From contig NZ_AP025294.1 in assembly GCF_036492425.1 (NCBI RefSeq), positions 248,001 through 312,000 on the forward strand: 64,000 bases of DNA, in the 5' to 3' direction. The stretch comes from Persicobacter psychrovividus (GTDB lineage: Bacteria; Bacteroidota; Bacteroidia; Cytophagales; Cyclobacteriaceae). Of the stretch, positions 27,321 through 37,737 are shown piece after piece. The position numbers were made by a program, and so were the translations under genes. Below the pieces are notes generated by a model. It searched no databases. It saw only the letters and a program-made list of their open reading frames with translations, and had not been told where the DNA came from. The stretch's first letter is position 1. Every line of letters begins with the position of its first letter.

Positions 27321-30300
27321 ATCTAAAGGTGTTTCATCCACCACGCTGGGGGAAATACGCGAAGTATCTCCCCTATTTAATTCTTCCATCTCGTCGTTAT
27401 TAATTCCCCTTGTTTTTTGATAAGGGATATCATCTGCGACGTAGGTTTGCCACTCCTGCTCTTCTAAATTTCGAGTTAGAAGCCTATTTAACTCCATCGC
27501 CATATCTGGAATTTTTATGGGCCATTTCCTGATTAGATTATCCTTACATCCTGCAAGTAAATATCGGCCATCACCACTAAAGGAGATTGACCAAACCCAA
27601 TCTTTATGATCATCCAATATTACAGGTTGATCATTGATATTAACCAAATCCCAAATACGCACGGTACGATCAAAGCTACCCGAAGCTAAATATTTGCTTT
27701 TAGGACTGAAATTCAGATTGTTGACCCTTGATTTGTGGCCACGAAATTCACTCGTCAACTTCTTGGCTTGTAAATTATACAAATACACTACACCATGCTC
27801 ACTCCCACAGGCTAATCGCTCACCTATCGGATCGATGGCCAAGGTAATTGCAGCCGTTTTAATCTCAAATAAATCCTCGATTTGGCCACTATGTAGGTCA
27901 AGGCATTTAACGTGCCCATTAACATTACCGAAATAAACCACAGGTTTAAAAGGGTGCATGGCCAGTGTATTAATTTTATGCTCCTCTTTATAAATAGATT
28001 CAACAGTTTTACTTTTAAGATCAAATTTAAAGACCTCCCCAGTTGCTGTAAGTACAGATGCCAATTGTGAGTGGTTACCTACCTTTATCATCCAGCTTTC
28101 TTTATTTTCAAAAGGGACACTCACAGGGACCTGCTCACTATGCTTTAGGTCAAATAAAAGAATAAACTCATAAGCACCTCCGACCAAAAGATATCGGCCA
28201 TCCGCCGAGAGGTCCATCGTTTGATGCACCATCTGAGGGGAATCAAAAATCAATTCAGGAGTATTATTTTCCCATCGAATAATCTTTCCATCTGAGGCTG
28301 CAGAATACAGGGTATTATCCGCCCTTTCTGCACAAATTGATCGGACATTGAACTGATGACCAAGCAAATCATTATAAGCTTCTTTTTTCAGCCGCTTTAA
28401 GCCATAATAAAGCCCATTATAAATATCAGGGTCAAAAAGTTTACCCCCATTTTGCTGAAAGAAATTATATGCCTGCAGGGCAACCAAAGCTTGCGTGGTA
28501 CTATCAGAAATTTGCCTTGACTTGATTGTCATTGATCGGGCCACAGAAAGCAGCCTCAATCGGTATGCTTTTTCACCTTGATCTATGGCCAGTTGCTCAG
28601 CCAATTGTGCCTGTCGCCCATTTTCTTCAGCAACTTTCTGCTGTTCACGGGCCAACTCACTCTGTTCAACGGCAATTTGAGCCTGAAATTGTGCTACAAC
28701 CATTGCTGAATCGGCTTTTTGCGCAGATTGTTCAGCAAGTTCTGCGGAAACCTGCGCTGCATCTCGTTGGGTTTCTGCCTCCAAGGATTTTACCGCCGCA
28801 ATTCGCCTTTGTTGCTCTGCATAAAACAAAAACATTAGTGCAATGACAATTCCAAGCAACAAAACTGCAGCCACTATACGAGCGATCCACAATCGACGCT
28901 TTTGCTGTTTTTCTTTTAGTTGTTGAACACGCTCATATTCCTGCTCACTATATTCTAAAAATAACATACTACGCTCAAAAGCACTATGATATCTTAACCC
29001 CCATGCCATCGTAGGAGCCTGCCGTTTTCGCCAATTGATTGCCAGATCCAAATCCGGAGGAAGCCAAAGACCTGAACTACCTTTTTGATGCATTTCTGCG
29101 GCTTCAGCCAAACGTAAATACATTTTCACCGATTCAGCCTCTTCTTCCACCCAAATACGTAACATCTCCCATATTCGCATCAAGCTCTCGTGCGAAATAT
29201 CAATCATCGTATCGATCTTGATTTCTTGGTCGCTTGAAGGCATCAGTAAGGTAGTACCCGGCTTTCGGAAAACTTCAACCACTTTAATGACCTGTTCCTC
29301 GGCTTCATTAAGCACCAAGGCAATTTCCTGAATCGAGCTCGGTTTCCGTACTCCCCGGCCCTCTCCCCGCTTTTCAGTGATCGTTTTAAACAGCCCCTGA
29401 CATACCTTTTTCCCATGTTCATCCAAACCATTGTAAACTTCATTGGCATGTAGCGACATGGCATGTTCCATCGTACCAATTGCTAAATAATGTTTCATGG
29501 AAATTTGCCCTTGACCTTGATTGACGAACTGCCAATGGTCAAAGGTTCTCATCATGGCATGTTGCATAATAGGTAGGTGGTCACCCTTTTCTCCCATATG
29601 CTCCAAAACCTTATCCACAAGATCTGAAGAAACTTTAACACCGATGAATTTAAGCGGCTCTTCAATAGCCCTTCGTCTTTCGTTTCGTGTCATCTGAGGA
29701 ATCAGAAACTGACTTTTATTTACCTCTTTGGTCAGTGCAGGAAATTGTGCGCAATCACCAATAAAATCAGACCGAATGGTTAAAATTGTATATAAAGGAG
29801 GTTGAGGCTGTTGTAATGTGTGCAACAACATCTGAATAAATTGATAAGCCTGATCCTGTAGATTCAGTTGATAGCGAAACAATTCCTCAAACTGATCAAT
29901 AAATAATAGAATCTTTTTATTGGTTGCTGACTGAAGTTCAAGTAAAACTGATGATAGAAAGGCCTTATCATCCAACATATGACGCTCCAATTCCTCTACC
30001 GTTTCATAAATACCGACGGGCTTCATATATGGCATCAGCATTTCGGCCAAGCCCCAAACAGGTTGATCTCCAAATCGATAATTTAACAATATCCACTCCT
30101 GCTCACCACCATATGTATTCAATAATGTTGGAATGGCACCACAGTAAACAAAAGACGATTTTCCAATGCCTGAATTACCTACTATACTCACAAAATGATT
30201 TTGCCATAATTTCTCCACAACCTCCCCAGACTGATCTTCACGTCCAAAAAACAGGTGATGCTCATCCATATTGAAAGGGCGTAACCCTGGATAGGGATTC

Positions 30301-30347
30301 ATAGACGTACTCGGCTCGATAACGGTACTTTGGCTTGAAATTTCCAT
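27306..30347 (-). CDS. nSTAND1 NTPase with transmembrane helix and WD40 repeats
   Basis: A 1013-residue protein. Residues ~18-35 (NPYPGLRPFNMDEHHLFFGR) are the entry signature of nSTAND1 domains. The Walker A motif is GNSGIGKSS (~57-65) and Walker B is KILLFIDQFEELF (~145-157). A helical region is followed by a single membrane helix (ARIVAAVLLLGIVIALMFLF, ~490) and a coiled coil rich in Ala/Gln/Glu. About 5-7 WD40 repeats follow (for example LASGSFDRTVRIWDL). STAND proteins are signal-sensing switches that oligomerise on activation. The gene lies 11 bp downstream of the HEAT/cNMP membrane protein gene and inside the injection-system locus. A regulatory or firing-control role is inferred. Confidence 0.85.
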   Translation of the reverse strand: MEISSQSTVIEPSTSMNPYPGLRPFNMDEHHLFFGREDQSGEVVEKLWQNHFVSIVGNSGIGKSSFVYCGAIPTLLNTYGGEQEWILLNYRFGDQPVWGLAEMLMPYMKPVGIYETVEELERHMLDDKAFLSSVLLELQSATNKKILLFIDQFEELFRYQLNLQDQAYQFIQMLLHTLQQPQPPLYTILTIRSDFIGDCAQFPALTKEVNKSQFLIPQMTRNERRRAIEEPLKFIGVKVSSDLVDKVLEHMGEKGDHLPIMQHAMMRTFDHWQFVNQGQGQISMKHYLAIGTMEHAMSLHANEVYNGLDEHGKKVCQGLFKTITEKRGEGRGVRKPSSIQEIALVLNEAEEQVIKVVEVFRKPGTTLLMPSSDQEIKIDTMIDISHESLMRIWEMLRIWVEEEAESVKMYLRLAEAAEMHQKGSSGLWLPPDLDLAINWRKRQAPTMAWGLRYHSAFERSMLFLEYSEQEYERVQQLKEKQQKRRLWIARIVAAVLLLGIVIALMFLFYAEQQRRIAAVKSLEAETQRDAAQVSAELAEQSAQKADSAMVVAQFQAQIAVEQSELAREQQKVAEENGRQAQLAEQLAIDQGEKAYRLRLLSVARSMTIKSRQISDSTTQALVALQAYNFFQQNGGKLFDPDIYNGLYYGLKRLKKEAYNDLLGHQFNVRSICAERADNTLYSAASDGKIIRWENNTPELIFDSPQMVHQTMDLSADGRYLLVGGAYEFILLFDLKHSEQVPVSVPFENKESWMIKVGNHSQLASVLTATGEVFKFDLKSKTVESIYKEEHKINTLAMHPFKPVVYFGNVNGHVKCLDLHSGQIEDLFEIKTAAITLAIDPIGERLACGSEHGVVYLYNLQAKKLTSEFRGHKSRVNNLNFSPKSKYLASGSFDRTVRIWDLVNINDQPVILDDHKDWVWSISFSGDGRYLLAGCKDNLIRKWPIKIPDMAMELNRLLTRNLEEQEWQTYVADDIPYQKTRGINNDEMEELNRGDTSRISPSVVDETPLDLADK

Positions 30348-30358
30348 ATTAGAACATT

Positions 30359-33300
30359 TTATACATGTAGTGCTTCAGCAGAGTTGAGTCGATTTTCTGC
30401 ATGATATATTAATGGTAACAATAAGGCTTGGTTACCCATTAAGTGCTGATTTAGTGATTCCGCAGTCCAATAAAATAACCGACTATTCGTAATGGCCGAC
30501 ACAACCCCTGTTTGTTCAGCCTGATCCAACATATATGGTAAAAACAACTCTCCTGCAGTAAGACTTAACTGTTGATCCACTGTCTTTAAACTTATTTCAC
30601 CACGCTCTACAAGAAAAGCACTCATTTCTCCAGATTGACGCTGCCAAATAACTTCACCGGCCTGCGCAGTTAGCTCTATCATAGTGGCCGCCATCGGCCT
30701 TAAATCAATTCCACTCACCCGCTTAAAAAAAGTGGTATGTTGTAACAGCTTAATTTTGTCAAATTGACTTAAGAAAGGTCGATTGGCATCCTCATCAGCA
30801 CCCATTAAGGCACGGCCAGCAAAATTAGCATTGGCAATAAAACGGAGCGCAATTCTATTGAAAGACCCCTCATCTATCTGCTTTAAACATTGTGCCGCAG
30901 TTTCCGCCAACAACACATCAGGATTCACTAAGTTAGCCACAAATATTCGGTGACTTTGTTTGGAATGATAACTTTTAAGCAATTGCATCGCTACTGCCTT
31001 AGTCCAACGATTCACATACCGATAATCACGTAAAACGAGCGTCTGAAGTAGCTGCTCATAAGGTAGTGAATAGGTCAAGTAAAAGTCACGTAATTGCTTG
31101 ATCTTTTCTTCAGGGCTGTACCTACCCAAAATAGGCATAACAGTGGCTTTCATTTCATCATCAAGCAACCAATCCAATAGTTCTATTGCATAAGATTGCT
31201 GCTCATATACTGGACTAAATAAATTATCTCGAACTAAAGCCATGGAATCTGAATCAAAAATTAATGTCAACATCTTCAATATATCTGAATAGTTATCTTT
31301 AATCTCCTGCTTCAGAGCAACAAGCAACCCCTCATCTCCTTGGTACTGCTTTACATCCTCACGCACTTGTAAGTTCCACAACGTTACTTGCACAAGTTCA
31401 AAGATTTCTCGACGAATTTTCAGGTGTTTTTCACCAGACAGGTTACGCTGATAATTCACCAGCTGTTGCAATGCAGCCGAAGATACCGAAGGCTGAGGGT
31501 ACTCCAGCAAATTAAGTAACTCATCAATTGCATTTTCACTTTTCAAAGCACCATAAATTCGTACTATACCTATTTGGATAACCTCTTTCTGCCCCGGCAT
31601 CCTGAAAAAGGATTTAAGAAGGGGCATCCAATTCGTTTTGGATAGTGATACCGTATTGGCAATACTGTGATGTAGCCCTTCCCACTTCAACAATTGTAAT
31701 AGCTGCCGGCATACATGTTCCTTCTCAACAGCAACCGATGCCTCAATTGCAGCTTTTTTCACTAAATAATCTTCATCCAAAAAAAGCTTAGGAAAAAAGC
31801 GATGTTGATCTTCCAGAGAAGCGTTCGATAATAAATGAGCTCCTTTTCGTCTTTCATGAGGTAACTGACTGTCAACCATCTGAAAGGAGAATTGCAGATG
31901 TTCACATTTAAACTTGAATCGCTCAAGATCTTCAGTTGTTATTAAAGCCAATTGTTGAAATTCTGAAAACGAAAAACGGTCAGTAGTTATTCGGTCCTTA
32001 AGAAAAGGAAGTGCTGAAATCAAACCACGCCATCGTAATTGCCCTAATATAAAGCCCTCTTCAGGTCCCTGATAATGCTCTCGAACCCATTTAAGCAATA
32101 ATTGCTCTCCTTTTATATGATTAATATCGAGTAGTAAATTTCCGAGGAAGGCATCCGGTTGCTGCTCAAGTTGAGCTATCAGAAATTGTTCAGCATCTAC
32201 CCGTTTAGCTAATGAATTGGGCCGCTCCGGTTGTTCTTGATCCATCACATCACGTAAGGCTTTTTTGTATCTCGCATTAACCAATTTAACAAATAGCCAA
32301 ATCAATAAAAAAGGCGAAATAACCAACAGCCCCGATCGGTAGCCAGAAAACCATACAAGGTCTTTTAAAAAAATTAAATAAACATACGTAATCCCCCCTC
32401 CTATAACAAAACCTGATCGGAGAATCTTGTTGACATAATCTATCCTAACGGCAACAGGATAGGCAACCATGTAAATTTTGATGGTAGGATAAATTAAACC
32501 ACCCATTAAAAGTTGCATCATGAAAAAAGTGAAAAATATGAATAGAAAATAAAGCAAGTGGGTGGGCTCTTCAGGAGATCCACCAAATTGCCAACCAATT
32601 AATGGGGTGGCTAACGAGAGCAGAGACAACAAAACAACACTCACCTCCAAACTATATGACAAGCCATATCTTCGATTCAATAATGGTCTGACATAAAATT
32701 CTAACAATAATTGTAACGGAAGAACCAATGCCACCAAAGCATAAAAATTATGCAGGCCCTCCTCTTCTCCTGGATACCTGAGCAAAAAGGCACCCCAAAA
32801 AAAAGAATGAAATACAAAAAATGAACAGGTAGTAACAGCCAATAAAAAGACCAAGCTCAGGAAAAATTTATTTCGGAACAACTTACTCACCGTATTGTCT
32901 TGGTCTAATCTCATCAAATTTTGCCGAAAATCAGAAAGCGCTGTAATTTTTAGGTGCAATCCCAAAGCCACAACAAAAATTATGAGTTGTAATACGCCGC
33001 CTGTCTGGGAATTTAACCACCAAGATGAGGAGGTATTGTCAAGAAATAGTAACCCTAAAAACATGGCACTTGCCAAAAGTTGTTTTAAAAGTGTAATAGG
33101 GTTGCCTTCTTTAACTAGACGAGCATGATCTGAATAAATTTCGCTGAGCTGTTCAATGAGCATTTGATGGAGCAACCAAAACAAAGGTCCGAATAAGGTA
33201 TACGGTAAATATACCACTGCATCGACTAACTTTGGAAGACTTTCAAAAGAAGATAAAAAGTAATAAAATGAACCCAAAATAACCAATAGGAATCCATGAG

Positions 33301-33505
33301 TGACGGCAAGATTAAACCTATTCTGTAGCAACGAGAATAATTTACTTCCCACCCACATTAATGGAAGAGACAATAACAAGTTAAGCAGTATATTGTCAAC
33401 GGCGCCCTTGTAAAAGAGCTCATTTACCCATTGTATCTCATACAGTATTATACTAATACTCAACAGAAAACCATAGGAAAGTAATTGTGATGTCTTCAAA
33501 CTCAT
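30359..33505 (-). CDS. Polytopic membrane protein with HEAT-like region and cyclic-nucleotide-binding-like C-terminus
   Basis: A 1048-residue protein. The first ~420 residues contain about ten hydrophobic helices (for example FLLVILGSFYYFLSSF), in an arrangement like MFS or ATP/ADP-carrier proteins. The middle (~450-900) is helical with HEAT-like spacing. The end (~915-1040) resembles a cyclic-nucleotide-binding domain (AGEVIWQRQSGEMSAFLVERG), although the phosphate-binding cassette is not well conserved. Such fusions are known in bacteria as Npt1/Npt2-like carriers with soluble tails. It is the first gene of the leftward block and is cotranscribed with the nSTAND1 gene. A sensor function tied to the injection system is a guess from context. 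Confidence 0.7.
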   Translation of the reverse strand: MSLKTSQLLSYGFLLSISIILYEIQWVNELFYKGAVDNILLNLLLSLPLMWVGSKLFSLLQNRFNLAVTHGFLLVILGSFYYFLSSFESLPKLVDAVVYLPYTLFGPLFWLLHQMLIEQLSEIYSDHARLVKEGNPITLLKQLLASAMFLGLLFLDNTSSSWWLNSQTGGVLQLIIFVVALGLHLKITALSDFRQNLMRLDQDNTVSKLFRNKFFLSLVFLLAVTTCSFFVFHSFFWGAFLLRYPGEEEGLHNFYALVALVLPLQLLLEFYVRPLLNRRYGLSYSLEVSVVLLSLLSLATPLIGWQFGGSPEEPTHLLYFLFIFFTFFMMQLLMGGLIYPTIKIYMVAYPVAVRIDYVNKILRSGFVIGGGITYVYLIFLKDLVWFSGYRSGLLVISPFLLIWLFVKLVNARYKKALRDVMDQEQPERPNSLAKRVDAEQFLIAQLEQQPDAFLGNLLLDINHIKGEQLLLKWVREHYQGPEEGFILGQLRWRGLISALPFLKDRITTDRFSFSEFQQLALITTEDLERFKFKCEHLQFSFQMVDSQLPHERRKGAHLLSNASLEDQHRFFPKLFLDEDYLVKKAAIEASVAVEKEHVCRQLLQLLKWEGLHHSIANTVSLSKTNWMPLLKSFFRMPGQKEVIQIGIVRIYGALKSENAIDELLNLLEYPQPSVSSAALQQLVNYQRNLSGEKHLKIRREIFELVQVTLWNLQVREDVKQYQGDEGLLVALKQEIKDNYSDILKMLTLIFDSDSMALVRDNLFSPVYEQQSYAIELLDWLLDDEMKATVMPILGRYSPEEKIKQLRDFYLTYSLPYEQLLQTLVLRDYRYVNRWTKAVAMQLLKSYHSKQSHRIFVANLVNPDVLLAETAAQCLKQIDEGSFNRIALRFIANANFAGRALMGADEDANRPFLSQFDKIKLLQHTTFFKRVSGIDLRPMAATMIELTAQAGEVIWQRQSGEMSAFLVERGEISLKTVDQQLSLTAGELFLPYMLDQAEQTGVVSAITNSRLFYWTAESLNQHLMGNQALLLPLIYHAENRLNSAEALHV

Positions 33506-34368
33506 CTTCTTTAAAAATACCTTTAGGCCCCAATAAAGTCCAGAAGTGGGAACATTTTAATCCCTACTTCCCTACCACTATATCGAATATTCCCAAAGAC
33601 ATTAATCATGTCTAAACTAAAAATATTAAAGATCAAACGTGTCTAATACTTAATACTCGCAATAAAACTTGGAGTATCATAGAAGTGATTGTGGCATATT
33701 TTCAGAGAATAGCACCCACTATTGTTGAAAATTTTGCCATAATCAGTTCCAATACCCTGATTTACCAGTGGAATGGTCTATTAGATAAACACGGTTTTAA
33801 CCTATGTTGTCGAAAATTTTAAATGTTGCCCATTGAAAAAAAGGACACAACCTTTGCTGGAACGTTGTATGTAACGTTCTTACTATGAGTTATAAAAATA
33901 TTCGATAGCCTACTCTTACGCTGCAAAATAAATAACAAATAGGCACAGAGACGGCCTAACTATAAACATTTTGTAATAAGAGCTGTGACTTAAAATCACT
34001 TTATTCGACTGTTTAATATAAATCAACAAGAAGATGGGAATTGATCAATTAAACTGTAACAAATCACAATTTGCAAAACTATCTGCGATATTTCAAAAAA
34101 TTAGTCTCTTTTATTTTAAACTTTTTGATCACATTTAAGCATTTAAAAATCACCTATACACCCTATTTTTTTCGAGATACTACCTACAACTTTATCCAAT
34201 CCACCTCCTTATTGGGCAAAGGGCAAAGTCGCTATTTTTGCAAGATTCTTTTGGTTTATATATTGATTTTTTGCTATTTGCTATTGATTTACATTGAATA
34301 CAACTCTAAAATAGACCTATAACTTTGAGCTTAGTTTGATTATATATAACTAATTTATCAATTTTATT
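33506..34368. other. Divergent intergenic region between the two injection-system blocks
   Basis: An 863-bp AT-rich spacer with outward-facing genes on both sides. It must carry promoters for both blocks, making it the natural control region of the locus. A short open stretch at 34071-34322 has low complexity and no ATG start, and I do not regard it as a gene. Confidence 0.6.
34294..34327 (+). promoter_or_regulatory. Possible Bacteroidota-type promoter of the sheath operon
   Basis: TAACTTTG at 34320-34327 fits the -7 consensus TAnnTTTG of Bacteroidota. A TTG at 34294-34296 could be the -33 element, though the 23-nt spacing is slightly long. Transcription would start about 35 nt before the sheath ATG. 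Confidence 0.4.
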
Positions 34369-35949
34369 ATGGTTCAAAGACTCGCAACACCGGGGGTTTA
34401 CATTGAGGAAAAGCAAGCCTTTGGTAATGCTGTGGCTGGTATTCCGACTGCTGTACCTGCATTTATCGGTTATACTGAATTTGCTCAAAGAGAGGGAAAA
34501 TCCCTCATTTTAAAGCCTACTCGAATTCGCTCATTAACGGAATTTCACAAACATTTTGGTAAGGGAGCGCACACTTCATTTTCAGTAAAAAAAATTGAAG
34601 GAGACGATTTTGATATAAAAATCGCTACAAACAAATATGTGGCTGCATTATCACAATCACATCGCTTTACTTTTTACGATTCGCTAAGAATGTTCTTTGC
34701 TAATGGGGGAAGCGATTGTTATGTTGTTTCGGTAGGTACTTACACCAACGAAATTACCAAAACAGTAAAAGCTCCCTTGGGTAAGGATGGGAAAGATAAT
34801 GGAAAAACAACGCTTGTACAGGAGCGTGTTGCTAACAGCATTTCAAAAAAACAACTTGAAGCAGGTTTAATATCACTTATAGGAGAAGAAGAACCTACTC
34901 TTCTTGCAATTCCTGAGGCAGTACAATTGACAAAACCAGATTGTTTCGCACTCCAACAAGCCATGCTGATGCATTGTGGGCAGCAGATGAAAAATCGATT
35001 TGCTATTTTAGATGTCCACGGCGGCACCAATGCCCGTTCTTATGACGCTCAGGATGTAATTACACAATTCAGGGAAGGTATTGGGGGGAACAACCTGAAC
35101 TACGGGGCCGCTTATTACCCTTGGGTTAACGCCAGTATCGTTCAAGCTGATGAAATTGACTTCACTTTCTTTGAAAACAAAGAACTATTGGAGAAAATTC
35201 TTATTGAAGAAGCAGACCTAATTAGCGACTCGCCCAAAAAGGCCAATGAACTTAAAGAGGAAATCAAAAAAATAAGTGACTCCTCAACCAAAATAGCACA
35301 GCTAAATCAGACCCTGTTGACAATCAGTCCAGCGTATAAGAATCTTCATAATAGTATCAGAAAACAGCTTAATGTGATGGCTCCATCAGCGGGTGCTGCA
35401 GGGGTAATGGCCATGGTGGATGCTCAAAGAGGCGTCTGGAAAGCTCCTGCCAATGTTGGTTTTGCAGGTGTGATCGAGCCTTCGGTAAAATTAACACAAG
35501 AAGATCAAGAAGACCTCAATGTTACCGTTACTGGTAAATCAGTAAATGCTTTACGGACTTTCATCGGTGAGGGTACGACAGTATGGGGAGCAAGAACCTT
35601 AGACGGAAACAGCAGAGATTGGCGCTATATAAATGTTCGTAGAACGCTGATATTTATAGAACAATCCATAAAGTATGCGGCCAAGGCATACATCTATGAA
35701 CCAAATACCGCTAATACCTGGATACTTATACGAGGAATGATAAACTCATTTTTAAATGACCTCTGGAAGCAAGGCGGATTGGTTGGTCTGAATCCATCTG
35801 ACGCTTACCAAGTGGAATTAGGCTTGGGTACCACTATGACACAAGAAGATGTGCTTGATGGAATAATGAAAATCACTATCAAGGTTGCTATAAGTAGACC
35901 TGCAGAGTTTATCGTGCTTACCTTCCAACAAAAAATGCAAGAGAACTAA
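34369..35949 (+). CDS. Contractile tail sheath protein (Afp2-4/Pvc2-4-like)
   Basis: A 526-residue protein. It opens with LATPGVYIEEKQAF, the classic sheath N-terminus, followed by AVPAFIGYTEFA. The C-terminal domain (from ~400) contains WRYINVRRTLIFIEQSIK, FLNDLWKQGGLVG and the final strand FIVLTFQQKM. These make the interlocking handshake arms in contractile sheaths. A Lys/Glu-rich insertion (~280-320) is additional. There is only one sheath gene here, against three in Afp and PVC. It is the first gene of a 13-kb plus-strand operon, and the tube gene follows 43 bp on. Confidence 0.93.
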   Translation: MVQRLATPGVYIEEKQAFGNAVAGIPTAVPAFIGYTEFAQREGKSLILKPTRIRSLTEFHKHFGKGAHTSFSVKKIEGDDFDIKIATNKYVAALSQSHRFTFYDSLRMFFANGGSDCYVVSVGTYTNEITKTVKAPLGKDGKDNGKTTLVQERVANSISKKQLEAGLISLIGEEEPTLLAIPEAVQLTKPDCFALQQAMLMHCGQQMKNRFAILDVHGGTNARSYDAQDVITQFREGIGGNNLNYGAAYYPWVNASIVQADEIDFTFFENKELLEKILIEEADLISDSPKKANELKEEIKKISDSSTKIAQLNQTLLTISPAYKNLHNSIRKQLNVMAPSAGAAGVMAMVDAQRGVWKAPANVGFAGVIEPSVKLTQEDQEDLNVTVTGKSVNALRTFIGEGTTVWGARTLDGNSRDWRYINVRRTLIFIEQSIKYAAKAYIYEPNTANTWILIRGMINSFLNDLWKQGGLVGLNPSDAYQVELGLGTTMTQEDVLDGIMKITIKVAISRPAEFIVLTFQQKMQEN

Positions 35950-35992
35950 TCTTGCAATTAATTTAATTTAAAATAAAAAATCGAAATAGATT

Positions 35993-36430
35993 ATGGCAAA
36001 TGAACTTTGGCCAATACCTAAGTTTCACTTCACTGTTGAGTGGGAAGGTGGGGAATCAGGTTTCCAAGAGGTATCAGGGCTTGAAATGGAATCTCAATTC
36101 ATTGAATATCGCTCCGGAGACGACAATACTTTTGTCACCCAGAAAATACCAGGTTTGAAAAAACATGGTACCGTTACATTAAAGAAAGGTACGTTCCGTG
36201 GTGATAATCAAATGTGGGAATGGTTCACCGATGTACAAACCAATCCTAACAGACGGATGGATGTGACGATCAGTCTTTTAGATGAAGAAAATTCACCTGT
36301 GATTGTTTGGACGATCAGAAACGCCTTTCCCGTAAAGGTGACCGCTACCGACCTTAAGGCTGATGCTAATGAAGTAGCAGTAGAAACGATCGAACTAGCA
36401 CACGAGGGTATAGAACAAGAAGCACAATAA
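35993..36430 (+). CDS. Tail tube protein (Afp1/Pvc1-like, gp19 family)
   Basis: A 145-residue protein of the T4 gp19-like tube family: PIPKFHFTVEWEGGESGFQE, then SGLEME, KKHGTVTLKKGTF and a closing strand VAVETIELAHEG. The usual length for the family is ~140-150. It forms the inner hexameric tube within the sheath. Gene order sheath-tube-tube matches other Bacteroidota injection systems. The next gene starts four bases after its stop. Confidence 0.93.
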   Translation: MANELWPIPKFHFTVEWEGGESGFQEVSGLEMESQFIEYRSGDDNTFVTQKIPGLKKHGTVTLKKGTFRGDNQMWEWFTDVQTNPNRRMDVTISLLDEENSPVIVWTIRNAFPVKVTATDLKADANEVAVETIELAHEGIEQEAQ

Positions 36431-36434
36431 ACTT

Positions 36435-36920
36435 ATGTGGAATAACCCCAATTTAGGTTTCCATTTTATTGCCAAGGTAATTGACCCAGTGGGATCAATT
36501 ACTTTGGGTAATAAATTTATGCCTAATGAGTCGGATGCCCGTTTCAGTGAAATATCAGGTTTAGAAGCCGACGTTATAACGCAGGAAATTATTGAAGGGG
36601 GAGAAAACCGATTTACTTATCAGGTGCCTTCTGCAATAAAATATAGCCCATTGGTGCTTAAAAGAGGCAAAACCAGCCAGCATTCCGCTTTGGCCGCATG
36701 GTGTTCACGAACATTAGATTATGGTTTGATTGGTGTAGAGCTAAAACATATTGTAATTATGCTTTTAAATGAACACCAAGAGCCTGTGAATGCATGGATT
36801 TGTGAATACGCCTATCCTAAAAGCTGGAAAGTGAGCTCTTTCAATGCGATGGAGAATAATATTGTGGTCGAATCCATGGAGTTTGTATATCGAAAATTTC
36901 AAGCCATTCCTATTAGCTAA
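36435..36920 (+). CDS. Second tube protein (Afp5/Pvc5-like tube initiator)
   Basis: A 161-residue gp19-family protein, diverged from the gene upstream: FSEISGLEADVITQEI, SPLVLKRGKTSQ and VVESMEFVYRKF. In Afp/PVC a second gp19 paralogue in this position forms the tube ring joining the spike and baseplate to the main tube. The assignment as initiator rests on gene order. Confidence 0.88.
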   Translation: MWNNPNLGFHFIAKVIDPVGSITLGNKFMPNESDARFSEISGLEADVITQEIIEGGENRFTYQVPSAIKYSPLVLKRGKTSQHSALAAWCSRTLDYGLIGVELKHIVIMLLNEHQEPVNAWICEYAYPKSWKVSSFNAMENNIVVESMEFVYRKFQAIPIS

Positions 36921-36925
36921 CAAAC

Positions 36926-37087
36926 ATGATTGAAATTAAACAGCTCAATATTAACATAAAACTAAAATCAGAGCGCTCAAATGGAAAAAAGGAACATCAG
37001 GCCATTGTTGACTTGCCGATTAAGGATATAGTTCGTGAATCAACCCGACAAGTACTTAAAGAAATTCAAAAGAAAAAAATTCGGTAG
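36926..37087 (+). CDS. Small DUF5908-like protein (Afp6/Pvc6 position)
   Basis: A 53-residue protein starting MIEIKQLNINIKLK, with a charged linker and an amphipathic C-terminal helix ending QKKKIR. It begins 5 bp after the tube gene stop and ends 2 bp before the next ATG, so it is well embedded in the operon. Short proteins with an IEIKxLxI start in this place belong to the DUF5908/Pvc6 group. Its role is unknown. It is easily missed because of its size. Confidence 0.7.
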   Translation: MIEIKQLNINIKLKSERSNGKKEHQAIVDLPIKDIVRESTRQVLKEIQKKKIR

Positions 37088-37089
37088 AT

Positions 37090-37731
37090 ATGGCCTCTAA
37101 GCTTAAATTTTTTAACACCGCTGACCAAGCAGACAATAGTGCTTTTTCGGAAGTTTTAGTAAAAATAGAAAATAGAGAATATAAAAAAGGTAAAGATTGG
37201 CTTGAGGTACAAATCAATCCTGAAAACATTAGTATCAACTCAGCCTCAGTAACAAATAATCAAAACAAGATAGATACTCCTGTACAAGAGTTGAAATTTG
37301 AGTTAATATTAGATAATACAGGGGTAATTCCGGCGAATATGAATTACACCATCAATCAGTTTACTCAAAAATTTCATGAAATGTGTGTTGCTAAACAGAA
37401 CTTATATGCACCCCCAATTTTCATTGAATGGGGAGACACCGTTGAGTTCATAGGAACGCTGGTACAATACAACATTCATCATGAACTATTCTCTCAATTA
37501 GGCTCCCCCCTTAGAACAAGGATTGAAACGACATTTAGAGGTAAAATATATAAAGAAAGTGATGGCATAAACTTCAGTAAAATTATCAATAAAGCTAAAG
37601 ATATTATGGTGCAGCTAAGAAATGGAGATAGCATTAGCAATATAACCATGCGAACCACTGGAGACAGTAGTTTGATTGCAACAAATGCTAAATTAAATAA
37701 CTGTTCTAGCTTAAGAAAAACTAAACCCTAA
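37090..37731 (+). CDS. CIS_tube baseplate-hub protein with short LysM (Afp7/Pvc7-like)
   Basis: A 213-residue protein. The N-terminal ~160 residues match the CIS_tube fold: EVQINPENISINSASV, the strand ELKFELILDNTGVIP, and FIEWGDTVEFIGTLVQ. The end (~178-210) is a LysM-like segment (VQLRNGDSISNITMRTTGD) that stops early, so the usual C-terminal LysM is shortened. In Afp/PVC this protein links the tube to the spike. It lies two bases after the DUF5908-like gene. Confidence 0.83.
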   Translation: MASKLKFFNTADQADNSAFSEVLVKIENREYKKGKDWLEVQINPENISINSASVTNNQNKIDTPVQELKFELILDNTGVIPANMNYTINQFTQKFHEMCVAKQNLYAPPIFIEWGDTVEFIGTLVQYNIHHELFSQLGSPLRTRIETTFRGKIYKESDGINFSKIINKAKDIMVQLRNGDSISNITMRTTGDSSLIATNAKLNNCSSLRKTKP

Positions 37732-37737
37732 TAAATA

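Noticed and set aside
34071-34322. Open frame in the divergent control region
   Set aside because: No ATG start, low complexity, and overlaps the probable promoter of the sheath operon.
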